Shown: one piece after another, positions 44,795 through 52,291 of the stretch
Position numbering within the stretch: the first letter of the stretch is position 1
How the letters are laid out: the number at the start of each line of letters is the position of its first letter
NCBI RefSeq assembly: GCF_900116645.1
Contig: NZ_FPBO01000002.1
Span: forward strand, 378,492-442,491
DNA length: 64,000 bases
Direction of reading: 5' to 3'
DNA from: Pseudoduganella namucuonensis
Lineage (GTDB): Bacteria > Pseudomonadota > Gammaproteobacteria > Burkholderiales > Burkholderiaceae_D
The notes under the pieces: generated by a model
The model's input: the letters and a program-made list of their open reading frames with translations, nothing else
Database searches by the model: none
What the model was told of the DNA's origin: nothing
Program-made: the position numbers and the translations under genes

Positions 44795-45199
44795 TCAGGA
44801 CTGGACATTACTCGGGTCCATCCACATGATTTCCCAGATGTGCCCATCCAGGTCCTGGTAGGCGCGGCCATACATGAAGCCGTAATCCTGCGGCGGACGC
44901 GGCTCCTTCGCGCCCGCCTCGACCGCCGTGTTCACCAGCGCGTCGACCGCGTCGCGGCTCTCGGCGGACAGGCACAGCAGCACTTCCGTGCTCCTGGTGG
45001 CGTCGCAGATCTCCGTGCTGATGAAGCTCTTGAACTTGTCGTGCGTGAGCAGCATCGCGTAGATCGTGTCCGAAATGATCATGCAGGTGGCCGTCTCATC
45101 GGTGAATTGCTGGTTGAAGGTGTAGCCCAGCCTGGTGAAAAACGCGACCGACCTGGGCAGGTCCCTGACCGGCAGATTGACGAAAATGTTGGTAGCCAT
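44795..45199 (-). CDS. VOC-family (glyoxalase/bleomycin-resistance-like) protein
   Basis: This is a 134-residue vicinal-oxygen-chelate fold protein. Features are the first beta-alpha-beta unit (IFVNLPVRDLPRSVAFFTRLGYTFN), the middle TIYAMLLTHDKF and the terminal YGRAYQDLDGHIWEIMWMD with the usual metal-ligand Glu. The start at 45199 has a GGAGG ribosome site, so the longer frame is rejected. It looks like a YyaM/DUF1428-like lactoylglutathione-lyase relative. The substrate is unknown. Its promoter region lies just left of the tRNA genes. Confidence 0.88.
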   Translation of the reverse strand: MATNIFVNLPVRDLPRSVAFFTRLGYTFNQQFTDETATCMIISDTIYAMLLTHDKFKSFISTEICDATRSTEVLLCLSAESRDAVDALVNTAVEAGAKEPRPPQDYGFMYGRAYQDLDGHIWEIMWMDPSNVQS

Positions 45200-45275
45200 G
45201 CACCGCCTCCTGTTATCGAAAATACACGAACAGCGAGGATAGCATGGGATTTTCAAAAAAACCGCGGCTCCTTCC

Positions 45276-45305
45276 TTGACAGCCTCCCCGTCCACCCGCG
45301 ATAAT
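45276..45305 (+). promoter_or_regulatory. promoter of the first tRNA-Met gene
   Basis: TTGACA (45276-45281) and GATAAT (45300-45305) are separated by 18 bases. This is a strong sigma-70 promoter whose start near 45312 fits the tRNA beginning at 45318. Confidence 0.75.
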
Positions 45306-45317
45306 TCTGCCCGTTGC

Positions 45318-45394
45318 GGTGATATAGCTCAGTTGGTTAGAGCATAGCATTCATAATGCTAGGGTCGGTGGTTCAAGTCCACCTATCACCACCA
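45318..45394 (+). tRNA. tRNA-Met (CAT)
   Basis: This is a 77-base tRNA with a full cloverleaf: acceptor GGTGATA/TATCACC, D arm GCTC/GAGC, anticodon stem TAGCA/TGCTA with loop TTCATAA, T arm GGTGG/CCACC, and an encoded CCA end. The first base pair is G-C, so it is not the initiator. It is most likely elongator tRNA-Met; tRNA-Ile2 with lysidine-modified CAT is the only alternative. Confidence 0.93.
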
Positions 45395-45402
45395 GGAATT
45401 CC

Positions 45403-45437
45403 AAACCCGCGCCATCCTTCCAGATGCGCGGGTTTTT
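45403..45437 (+). terminator. intrinsic terminator after the first tRNA
   Basis: The stem AACCCGCGC / GCGCGGGTT with a 13-base loop is followed by a U run. It separates the two tRNA transcripts. Confidence 0.85.
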
Positions 45438-45454
45438 CAATCGGTTTCTCGTGG

Positions 45455-45483
45455 TTGACAAGCTTTTCGAGGCGCGTCATACT
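45455..45483 (+). promoter_or_regulatory. promoter of the second tRNA-Met gene
   Basis: A perfect TTGACA (45455-45460) and CATACT (45478-45483) are spaced by 17 bases, with the predicted start near 45490. The second tRNA begins at 45494, so it has its own promoter. Confidence 0.7.
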
Positions 45484-45493
45484 ATGTGGCTCT

Positions 45494-45570
45494 GGTGATA
45501 TAGCTCAGTTGGTTAGAGCATAGCATTCATAATGCTAGGGTCGGTGGTTCAAGTCCACCTATCACCACCA
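45494..45570 (+). tRNA. tRNA-Met (CAT), identical second copy
   Basis: This copy is identical over all 77 bases to the tRNA at 45318-45394, including the CCA end, and is separated from it by 99 bases. It has its own promoter and terminator. The flanks are not duplicated, so either the copy is old or only the tRNA sequence is being kept uniform by gene conversion. Confidence 0.93.
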
Positions 45571-45583
45571 AGATTCATCGAAG

Positions 45584-45620
45584 ATGGCCTGATCCGGCGA
45601 CGGAACAGGCCATTTTTGTT
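45584..45620 (+). terminator. intrinsic terminator after the second tRNA
   Basis: The stem ATGGCCTG (45584-45591) / CAGGCCAT (45606-45613) is followed by TTTTGTTTT, a clear Rho-independent terminator. Confidence 0.85.
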
Positions 45621-45651
45621 TTAGCATGACGCTTTCCGTGGAAAGAGCCAT

Positions 45652-46224
45652 ATGGACAACACCGAACTGCAAGGCTGCATCGCCTTCCTGCAGGAGGCGG
45701 AGCGGCTGAAAAACGTGCTGCGCACGGCGCACACCTCCGAGGGCCGGCGCGAGAGCACGGCTGAACACAGCTGGCGCCTGGCGCTGTTCGCCATGCTGCT
45801 GGAGGACGAGCTGCCCGGCCTGGACTTCGCCCGCATCCTCAAGATGTGCGTGATCCACGACCTGGGCGAGGCGATCCACGGCGACATTCCCGCCATCGCC
45901 CAAACGCCCGGCATGCCGGACAAGTCGGCGCGCGAACGCGAGGATCTGCGCACGCTCGCCACGCCCCTGCCCGCGCGGCTGCGCGAGCAGATCATGGGCC
46001 TATGGGAGGAGTACGACCAGGCCGCCTCGCCCGAGGCGCGCATCGTCAAGGGACTGGACAAGCTGGAGACCATGATCCAGCACAACCAGGGCATGAACCC
46101 GGCCGATTTCGATTACGCCTTCAATCTCGGCTACGGCACCCAGCACACGGCGCGGCACCCGCTGCTGGCGGCGATGCGGGAGATGGTGGACGCGACCACA
46201 CGGGCGCGGGCCGCCGGCGCCTAG
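45652..46224 (+). CDS. HD-domain hydrolase (YfbR/HDDC2-like 5'-nucleotidase)
   Basis: This 190-residue HD phosphohydrolase has its metal motif in TAEHSWRLALFAMLL (first His), VIHDLGEAIHGDIPA (His-Asp) and a later Asp in KGLDKLETMIQHN. The arrangement matches the HD_3 family of 5'-deoxynucleotidases acting on dNMPs. It starts 81 bases after the second tRNA and ends 64 bases before the transporter-kinase start, on the same strand. Co-transcription with the kinase is possible, but a separate sigma-54-like element lies between them. Confidence 0.85.
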   Translation: MDNTELQGCIAFLQEAERLKNVLRTAHTSEGRRESTAEHSWRLALFAMLLEDELPGLDFARILKMCVIHDLGEAIHGDIPAIAQTPGMPDKSAREREDLRTLATPLPARLREQIMGLWEEYDQAASPEARIVKGLDKLETMIQHNQGMNPADFDYAFNLGYGTQHTARHPLLAAMREMVDATTRARAAGA

Positions 46225-46237
46225 CCTCCCGCCGGCC

Positions 46238-46253
46238 CGGCGTGGTTCTTGCA
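46238..46253 (+). promoter_or_regulatory. weak sigma-54-like element before the transporter-kinase gene
   Basis: CGGCGT-GGTTC-TTGCA has the invariant GG and GC pairs at the right spacing but departs from TGGCAC at three of six positions. A start near 46264 would suit the ATG at 46289. This is only suggestive. Confidence 0.25.
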
Positions 46254-46288
46254 TGCCAAAGCGGCAATACGCAAATTGGATCAAGAAC

Positions 46289-49200
46289 ATGACGGTGTCC
46301 GCACCAAAACTGGGCATGGCCGACCCGGAGCCGCCGCAGCGCATCGTGAAGATACGACGCGACTACAACACCTGGGTCGCCAATGAAACCATCGAGGACT
46401 ACGCGCTGCGCTACACGCCGCGCTCCTTCCGCAAATGGTCGGTGTTCCGCGTCTCGAACACCGCCTTCGGCGCGATCTCCTTCCTGGTGCTGGAGGCGAT
46501 AGGCGGCACCATCGCCGTCAACTACGGTTTCATCAACGCATTCTGGGCCATCCTGGCCGTCGGCCTGATCATCTTCCTCACCGGCCTGCCGATCAGCTAC
46601 TACGCCGCCAAGCACGGCCTGGACATGGATCTGCTGACGCGTGGCGCCGGCTTCGGCTACATCGGCTCCACCATCTCGTCCTTCGTCTACGCCTCCTTCA
46701 CCTTCATCCTGTTCGCGCTGGAGGCGGCCATCATGGCCTACGCGCTCGAGCTCTATTTCCACCTGCCGCTCTATCTCGGCTACCTGGTCAGCGCGCTGGT
46801 GGTGATCCCGCTGGTGACGCACGGCGTCACCCTGATCAGCCGCATCCAGATGATCACGCAGCCGGTCTGGCTGCTGCTGCTGGTCACGCCCTTCATCGCC
46901 ATCATCCACAAGCAGCCCGAATTGCTGACGCAGCTGGCGAACTTCGCCGGCCAGTCCGAGGGCAACGGCAAGTTCAACATGCTGCTGTTCGGCTCCGCCA
47001 CGGCGGTCGGCGTGGCGCTGATCACGCAGATCGGCGAACAGGTGGACTTCCTGCGCTTCATGCCGGAGAAAACCAAGGAGAACGCGCTCCAGTGGCACCT
47101 GGGCGTGCTGGTGGCCGGCCCGGGCTGGATCCTGCTGGGCATCGCCAAGATGCTGGGCGGCGCCCTGCTCGCGCTGCTGGCGATCAACAGCGGCGTGTCG
47201 CTGGCGCAGGCGGTCAACCCCAACCAGATGTACCTGGCCGGCTTCCAGCAGGTGTTCGCCAGCCCCACCGCCGCCGTGCTGGTGACGGCGCTGTTCGTCA
47301 TCATCTCGCAGGTGAAGATCAACATGACCAACGCCTACGCCGGCTCGCTGGCGTGGTCCAACTTCTTCGCGCGGCTCACCCACAGCCATCCGGGCCGCGT
47401 GGTGTGGGCCGTGTTCAACGCACTGATCGCCGTGCTGCTGATGGAGCTGGACGTGTTCCAGGCGCTGGACCAGGTGCTGGGCCTGTATTCCAACATCGCC
47501 ATCTCGTGGATCACGGCGGTGGTGGCCGACCTGGTGGTCAACAAGCCGCTGGGCCTGAGCCCCAAGGGCATCGAGTTCCGCCGCGCCTACCTGTACGACA
47601 TCAACCCGGTGGGCGTGGGCGCGATGGTGCTGGCGTCCGCGCTGTCGGTGGCGGCCTTCGCGGGGCTGTTCGGCGCGCAGGCGCAGGCCTTCTCCGCCTT
47701 CATCGCGCTGGGCACCGCATTCGTGGCGTCGCCGCTGATCGCCTGGGCCACCAAGGGCAAGTACTACATCGCGCGCAAGCCGCAGCCCACCTCCGCCCAC
47801 AGCAAGACCTGCTGCATCTGCGAGAAGGAATACGAATCCGACGACATGGCGCACTGCCCCGCCTATCAGGGCCCCATCTGCTCGCTGTGCTGCTGCCTGG
47901 ACGCGCGCTGCAACGACATCTGCAAGCCGCACGCGCGCTTCTCGGAGCAGTGGGAAGGCGCGATGAAGGCGGTGCTGCCGAAGTCCATGTGGCGCTACAT
48001 CACCAGCGGCCTGGGACACTACCTGCTGCTGATGATGGTCACGCTGCTGTTCCTGGGCGGCCTGCTCAGCCTGATCTACGTGCACGAGGAAAAGATACTG
48101 ATCGAGGCCGGCTCCACGCTGCTGCCGCAACTGCGGCTGGCCTTCATCAAGACCTTCGGCGCGCTGGTGCTGGCCAGCGGCATCGTCGCCTGGTGGCTGG
48201 TGCTGACCAGCGAAAGCCGCCGCGTGGCGCAGGAGGAGTCGAACCGCCAGACCGGCCTGCTGACGCGCGAGATCGAGCTGCACAGCCGCACCGACGCCCA
48301 GCTGCAGCAGGCCAAGAAGCAGGCCGACCAGGCCAACCAGGCCAAGAGCCGCTACATCGCCGGCATCAGCCACGAGATCCGCACGCCGCTGAACAGCATA
48401 CTCGGCTACGCCCAGCTGCTGGACAACGATCCCTCCATACCCGACCACCGCCAGCAGGCGATCCGCGTGATACGCGGCAGCGGCGAGCACCTGCTGTCGC
48501 TGATCGAGGGCACCCTGGACATCGCCCGCATCGAGGGCGGCAAGCTCAGTTTCGACGTCAAGGAGGTCAAGTTCCCGGACTTCGTCGGCCAGCTGGTGCG
48601 CATGTTCGAGCAGCAGGCCGCAAGCAAGGGACTGGCCTTCCGCTACGAGCTGACGGGCGAACTGCCGCGCGTGGTGCGGGCGGACCGCAAGCGCCTGGGG
48701 CAGATCCTGATCAACATCCTCGGCAACGCCGTCAAGTTCACGGAGCGCGGCGGCATCGTATTCCGCCTGCGCTACGCGCGCGACATGGCCTCCTTCGAAG
48801 TGGAGGACAGCGGGCCGGGCATCCTGCCGGACGAGGTGGAGAAGATCTTCGAGCCCTTCTCGCGCGGCAGCGCCAGCGACAACGCCGGCGCGCCCGGCAC
48901 CGGCCTGGGCCTGCCGATCTCGAAAATGCTGACGCAGCTGATGGGCGGCGAGCTGTCGCTGAAAAGCACGCCCGGCACCGGCAGCGTATTCCAGATCAAG
49001 CTGCTGCTGCCGCGGGTGCACGCCGAGGCCAGGGAGGACGAGACGCCGGAGCTGGTGCGCACCGGTTACGCCGGCCGCCGCCGCAGGATCATGGTGGTGG
49101 ACAACGAGCGGGTGGACCGCGAGCTGCTGGTCAACATCCTGGCGCCGCTGGGCTTCGACATGGCGCAGGCCGATTCCGGCAACGACTGCGTGAACCGCTA

Positions 49201-49717
49201 CGCCGCCTTCCACCCGGACCTGATATTGATGGACCTGGCCATGCCCGGCATGGACGGCTGGGAGGCCAGCCACATCATCCGCAAGGTGCACCAGTCCGCC
49301 GTGCCGATCGCCATCGTCTCGGCCAACGCCTACGACAAGGGGCTGGACAACCCGGCCGGCATAGGCGCGGAGGACTTCTTCGTCAAGCCCGTGAACGTGG
49401 CCGAGCTGCTGGACTGGATAGGCCGGCGCCTGGGGCTGGAATGGATCACGCAGGCCGGCAGCAAGGGCATCAGCAGCGAGATCGTCACGCCGCCGGTGCT
49501 GCGCTTCCCGCCCGCCGCCCAGCTGGAGGGGCTGCGCGCGCAGCTCAAGCTGGGCTATGTGCGCGGCATCGTGCGCCAGCTGGACGACATCGCCGCCCTC
49601 GGCCCCGAATACGCGGCATTCACCGGCGCCATGCGCGCCCACGCCACCCGCTTCCAGCTGGACGCGATGGCGCAACTATTGGAACAAGGAGAACGCGATG
49701 ACACAGAAACCGTTTGA
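46289..49717 (+). CDS. NCS1 transporter-histidine kinase-receiver fusion
   Basis: This is a protein of about 1142 residues with an unusual architecture. Residues about 30-495 are an NCS1-family permease-like domain (purine, cytosine, allantoin or hydantoin carriers) with some 12 hydrophobic helices (GAISFLVLEAIGGTIAVNYGF, LTRGAGFGYIGS). A cysteine-rich module follows (about 508-549, ten Cys, CCIC, CSLCCC). Two further membrane segments (about 575-645) come next. Then come the HisKA box ISHEIRTPLNS (His near 695), the ATPase domain (GTGLGLPISK) and a receiver (Asp near 982 in LMDLAMPGMDG), with a helical tail. The start at 46289 (MTVSAPK) is preferred; 46253 is possible. The tail overlaps the regulator gene. 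It probably senses a nitrogenous compound and regulates the nearby urea transporter. Confidence 0.9.
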   Translation: MTVSAPKLGMADPEPPQRIVKIRRDYNTWVANETIEDYALRYTPRSFRKWSVFRVSNTAFGAISFLVLEAIGGTIAVNYGFINAFWAILAVGLIIFLTGLPISYYAAKHGLDMDLLTRGAGFGYIGSTISSFVYASFTFILFALEAAIMAYALELYFHLPLYLGYLVSALVVIPLVTHGVTLISRIQMITQPVWLLLLVTPFIAIIHKQPELLTQLANFAGQSEGNGKFNMLLFGSATAVGVALITQIGEQVDFLRFMPEKTKENALQWHLGVLVAGPGWILLGIAKMLGGALLALLAINSGVSLAQAVNPNQMYLAGFQQVFASPTAAVLVTALFVIISQVKINMTNAYAGSLAWSNFFARLTHSHPGRVVWAVFNALIAVLLMELDVFQALDQVLGLYSNIAISWITAVVADLVVNKPLGLSPKGIEFRRAYLYDINPVGVGAMVLASALSVAAFAGLFGAQAQAFSAFIALGTAFVASPLIAWATKGKYYIARKPQPTSAHSKTCCICEKEYESDDMAHCPAYQGPICSLCCCLDARCNDICKPHARFSEQWEGAMKAVLPKSMWRYITSGLGHYLLLMMVTLLFLGGLLSLIYVHEEKILIEAGSTLLPQLRLAFIKTFGALVLASGIVAWWLVLTSESRRVAQEESNRQTGLLTREIELHSRTDAQLQQAKKQADQANQAKSRYIAGISHEIRTPLNSILGYAQLLDNDPSIPDHRQQAIRVIRGSGEHLLSLIEGTLDIARIEGGKLSFDVKEVKFPDFVGQLVRMFEQQAASKGLAFRYELTGELPRVVRADRKRLGQILINILGNAVKFTERGGIVFRLRYARDMASFEVEDSGPGILPDEVEKIFEPFSRGSASDNAGAPGTGLGLPISKMLTQLMGGELSLKSTPGTGSVFQIKLLLPRVHAEAREDETPELVRTGYAGRRRRIMVVDNERVDRELLVNILAPLGFDMAQADSGNDCVNRYAAFHPDLILMDLAMPGMDGWEASHIIRKVHQSAVPIAIVSANAYDKGLDNPAGIGAEDFFVKPVNVAELLDWIGRRLGLEWITQAGSKGISSEIVTPPVLRFPPAAQLEGLRAQLKLGYVRGIVRQLDDIAALGPEYAAFTGAMRAHATRFQLDAMAQLLEQGERDDTETV

Positions 49718-50669
49718 CCACCGCCCCGGCCACCTGGTGCTGATCGTGGACGACGTGCCCGAGAACCTCGCGGTGCTGCACGACGCGCTGGACGAATCCG
49801 GCTTCACGGTGCTGGTCGCCAACAGCGGCCCGGCGGCCATCGCCCGCGCCAGCGAGGTGGTGCCGGACATCATCCTGCTGGACGCCGTCATGCCCGGCAT
49901 GGATGGCTTCGAGGTGTGCCGCCAGTTGCGCGCGCAGATCGCCACCCGCCATATCCCCGTCATCTTCATGACGGGATTGACCGAGACCGAGCACGTGGTG
50001 GCCGCCTTCAACGCGGGCGGCACCGACTACGTGACCAAGCCGGTGCGGCAAAGCGAGGTGATCGCCCGCATCAGTTCCCACCTGCAGACGGCGCTCCTGA
50101 TGAACCAGGCGCGCAGCGCGCTGGACGCCTTCGGCAACGCGGTGCTGGCCATCGCGCCGCAGAGCGGGCGCATCGTATGGCAAACGCCGCTGGCGCGGCA
50201 ACTGATGCGGAACTACTTCGCCATGCCCGGCGAGGGCGACCTGTCGGAAACACCGGCCGAACTGGTCGCGTGGCTGGCGGCCACCGCGCGGGCGCGCGGC
50301 ATGGGGCAGGAGCAGCCGCCGCTGAACGTGATCCAGGGCGCCACGAAGCTGATCTTCAGCGCGGCCGACGTCAGCGGCGGCGAGCAGTGGATGGTGGTGC
50401 TGAGGGAGGAGTCGGACACGGCGCAGGTGCAGGCGCTGATGGCGCTGTTCAAGCTCACGCAGCGCGAATCGGAGGTGCTGCACTGGGTCATCAAGGGCAA
50501 GACCAACCGGGACATCGGCGACATCCTCGGCACCAGCCCGCGCACGGTGAACAAGCACCTGGAGCACGTGTTCGTGAAACTGGGGGTGGAAACGCGCACC
50601 GCCGCCGCCTCGCTGGCGATGACCAGGGTGCGCGCGGTGGTCCAGGAGGGCGCCACCGACGCGGCCTGA
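49698..50669 (+). CDS. LuxR-type response regulator paired with the NCS1 kinase
   Basis: This 323-residue regulator has a receiver (about 13-130, Asp in IILLDAVMPGMDG, Lys in YVTKPVRQSE). A middle region of about 110 residues resembles a degenerate PAS-like sensor linker. The C-terminal LuxR helix-turn-helix (about 255-310) reads LTQRESEVLHWVIKGKTNRDIG and TVNKHLEHVFVKLGV. The ATG at 49698 follows AAGGAG and overlaps the kinase gene by 20 bases, so the pair is translationally coupled. It faces the urt operon end to end, whose control it probably provides. Confidence 0.92.
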   Translation: MTQKPFDHRPGHLVLIVDDVPENLAVLHDALDESGFTVLVANSGPAAIARASEVVPDIILLDAVMPGMDGFEVCRQLRAQIATRHIPVIFMTGLTETEHVVAAFNAGGTDYVTKPVRQSEVIARISSHLQTALLMNQARSALDAFGNAVLAIAPQSGRIVWQTPLARQLMRNYFAMPGEGDLSETPAELVAWLAATARARGMGQEQPPLNVIQGATKLIFSAADVSGGEQWMVVLREESDTAQVQALMALFKLTQRESEVLHWVIKGKTNRDIGDILGTSPRTVNKHLEHVFVKLGVETRTAAASLAMTRVRAVVQEGATDAA

Positions 50670-50671
50670 TT

Positions 50672-50712
50672 GCTGACGCCGCTTTGGGGTCAGACCCCGA
50701 AGCGGCGTCAGC
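50672..50712. terminator. 41-base perfect hairpin after the response regulator
   Basis: The arms GCTGACGCCGCTT (50672-50684) and its exact complement (50700-50712) enclose the family B core GGGGTCAGACCCC. It lies 3 bases after the regulator stop in the convergent gap with urtE and would form a very stable structure in either transcript. A bidirectional terminator role is inferred; there is no U run. Confidence 0.65.
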
Positions 50713-50734
50713 CGTCATCCCGCCCAACGCCACT

Positions 50735-50780
50735 GTTGACGCCGGTTAAGGGTCTGACCCCAAGGTGCGGTTGACGCCGC
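50735..50780. repeat. second family B copy in the same convergent gap
   Basis: GTTGACGCCGGTTAAGGGTCTGACCCC, followed by GCGGTTGACGCCGC, repeats the flank and core of the element just to its left in degraded form. Confidence 0.6.
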
Positions 50781-50792
50781 TTCCGCCGGGCA

Positions 50793-51491
50793 TTAAACGG
50801 CGAGGTGTCGCTTGACGTGCTCCCCATCCATCTCCTCCGGCCCGCCCGCCGCGACGACCTCCCCGCGCGACAGCACCACGAACTTGTCCGCCAGCGCGCG
50901 GGCGAAGTCGAAGTACTGCTCGCACAGCAGGATGCCGATGTCGCCCCGTTCCCGCAGCAGCCGGATCACGCGCTCGATGTCCTTGATGATGGACGGCTGA
51001 ATGCCCTCGGTCGGCTCGTCCAGGATGATCAGCTTCGGCTTCTGCAGCAACGCGCGCGCGATCGCCAACTGCTGCTGCTGCCCGCCCGACAGGTCGCCGC
51101 CGCGCCGGCCCAGCATCTCCTTCAGCACCGGGAACAGCTCGTACACCTCGCCGCTGATGGTGGACGCCTCCTTGCGCGACAAGGTGGCCATGCCCATCAA
51201 CATGTTCTCCTCCACCGTCAGCCGCGCGAAGATCTCGCGTCCCTGCGGCACGTAGGCGATGCCCGCCGCCGCGCGCTGGTTGGGCTTGAGCTTCGTGATG
51301 TCGCGCCCGTTCAGACTGACCTTCCCCTTCGCCACCGGCAGCACGCCCATCAGGCATTTGAGCAGCGTGGTCTTGCCCACGCCGTTGCGGCCCAGGAGCG
51401 TCAGGCACTGGCCCTTGTCCACCGACAGCGACACGCCGCGCAGGGTGTGCGACGAGCCGTAATACTGGTTCACGTGTTCGACTTGCAGCAT
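50793..51491 (-). CDS. urtE: urea ABC transporter ATP-binding protein UrtE
   Basis: This 232-residue LivF-type ATPase has Walker A GRNGVGKTTLLKC, the signature DLSGGQQQQLAIARAL, Walker B LIILDEPTEGIQPSI and the H-loop region LLCEQYFDFA. The segment LDEPTEGIQPSIIKDI is typical of UrtE rather than LivF. It is the last gene of urtABCDE, 8 bases after urtD, and its end faces the response regulator gene. Confidence 0.93.
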   Translation of the reverse strand: MLQVEHVNQYYGSSHTLRGVSLSVDKGQCLTLLGRNGVGKTTLLKCLMGVLPVAKGKVSLNGRDITKLKPNQRAAAGIAYVPQGREIFARLTVEENMLMGMATLSRKEASTISGEVYELFPVLKEMLGRRGGDLSGGQQQQLAIARALLQKPKLIILDEPTEGIQPSIIKDIERVIRLLRERGDIGILLCEQYFDFARALADKFVVLSRGEVVAAGGPEEMDGEHVKRHLAV

Positions 51492-51499
51492 ATGGTTTC

Positions 51500-52291
51500 C
51501 TAGCGTCCCAGATAGACTTCAATCACCCGTTCGTCGGCCTGCACCTGGTCCATGCGGCCCTGCGCCAGCACCGATCCCTCGTGCAGCACCGTCACGTGGC
51601 CCTGCTGCGCGATCTCGGTCACGAAGCCCATGTCGTGCTCCACCACCATGATCGAATGCTTGCCGCGCAACTCGTTCAGCAGTTCGGCGGTGCGCGCGGT
51701 CTCGGCGTCGGACATGCCGGCCACCGGCTCGTCCAGCAGGATCAGGCGCGGTTCCTGCATCAGCAGCATGCCGATCTCCAGCCATTGCTTCTGCCCGTGC
51801 GACAGCAGCCCGGCCAGCCGGTTCTCCTGCCCATTCAGGCGAATCAGGCGCAGGATCTCGGCGATCTTGTCGCGCTGCCCGGAGTCCAGGCGCGCGAACA
51901 GCGTGGGCCGCACGCGCTTGTCCATCTTGGCCGCCAGTTCCAGGTTCTCGAACACCGTGTGCTGCTCGAACACCGTGGGACGCTGGAACTTGCGGCCGAT
52001 GCCGGCGTGGGCGATGTCGTATTCCGTCATGCCGGCCAGGTCGTAGGTCTGGCCGAAATAGGCGCTGCCGGAGGTGGGGCGCGTCTTGCCGGTGATGACG
52101 TCCATCATCGTGGTCTTGCCCGCGCCATTGGGGCCGATGATGCAGCGCAGCTCGCCGACCGCGATATCGAGGCTCAGCTTGTTCAGCGCCTTGAAGCCGT
52201 CGAACGACACCGTGATGTCCTCCAGGTAGAGAATGACGCCGTGGGCGGTGTCCAGGCCCTCGCGTTTCACCGAACCGGTGCTCATATTCAT
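51500..52291 (-). CDS. urtD: urea ABC transporter ATP-binding protein UrtD
   Basis: This 263-residue LivG-type ATPase has Walker A GPNGAGKTTMMDVITGKTRP, the signature LLSHGQKQWLEIGMLL and Walker B LILLDEPVAGMSDAET. The Gln-Lys-Gln in the signature and LDEPVAGMSDAET are features I associate with UrtD. The start at 52291 has GGAGG nearby and overlaps the urtC stop by ATGA. A second ATG two codons in is possible. Confidence 0.93.
   Translation of the reverse strand: MNMSTGSVKREGLDTAHGVILYLEDITVSFDGFKALNKLSLDIAVGELRCIIGPNGAGKTTMMDVITGKTRPTSGSAYFGQTYDLAGMTEYDIAHAGIGRKFQRPTVFEQHTVFENLELAAKMDKRVRPTLFARLDSGQRDKIAEILRLIRLNGQENRLAGLLSHGQKQWLEIGMLLMQEPRLILLDEPVAGMSDAETARTAELLNELRGKHSIMVVEHDMGFVTEIAQQGHVTVLHEGSVLAQGRMDQVQADERVIEVYLGR

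Noticed and set aside
45318..45570. tRNA pair as an integration (att) site of a mobile element
   Set aside because: Both tRNAs are complete and followed by their own terminators. No integrase, no 3' tRNA fragment repeat and no foreign genes lie nearby.
46121..49675. Open frame of 1184 codons antisense to the transporter-kinase
   Set aside because: Low-complexity Gln/His/Arg/Val product without any motif; shadow of the real gene.
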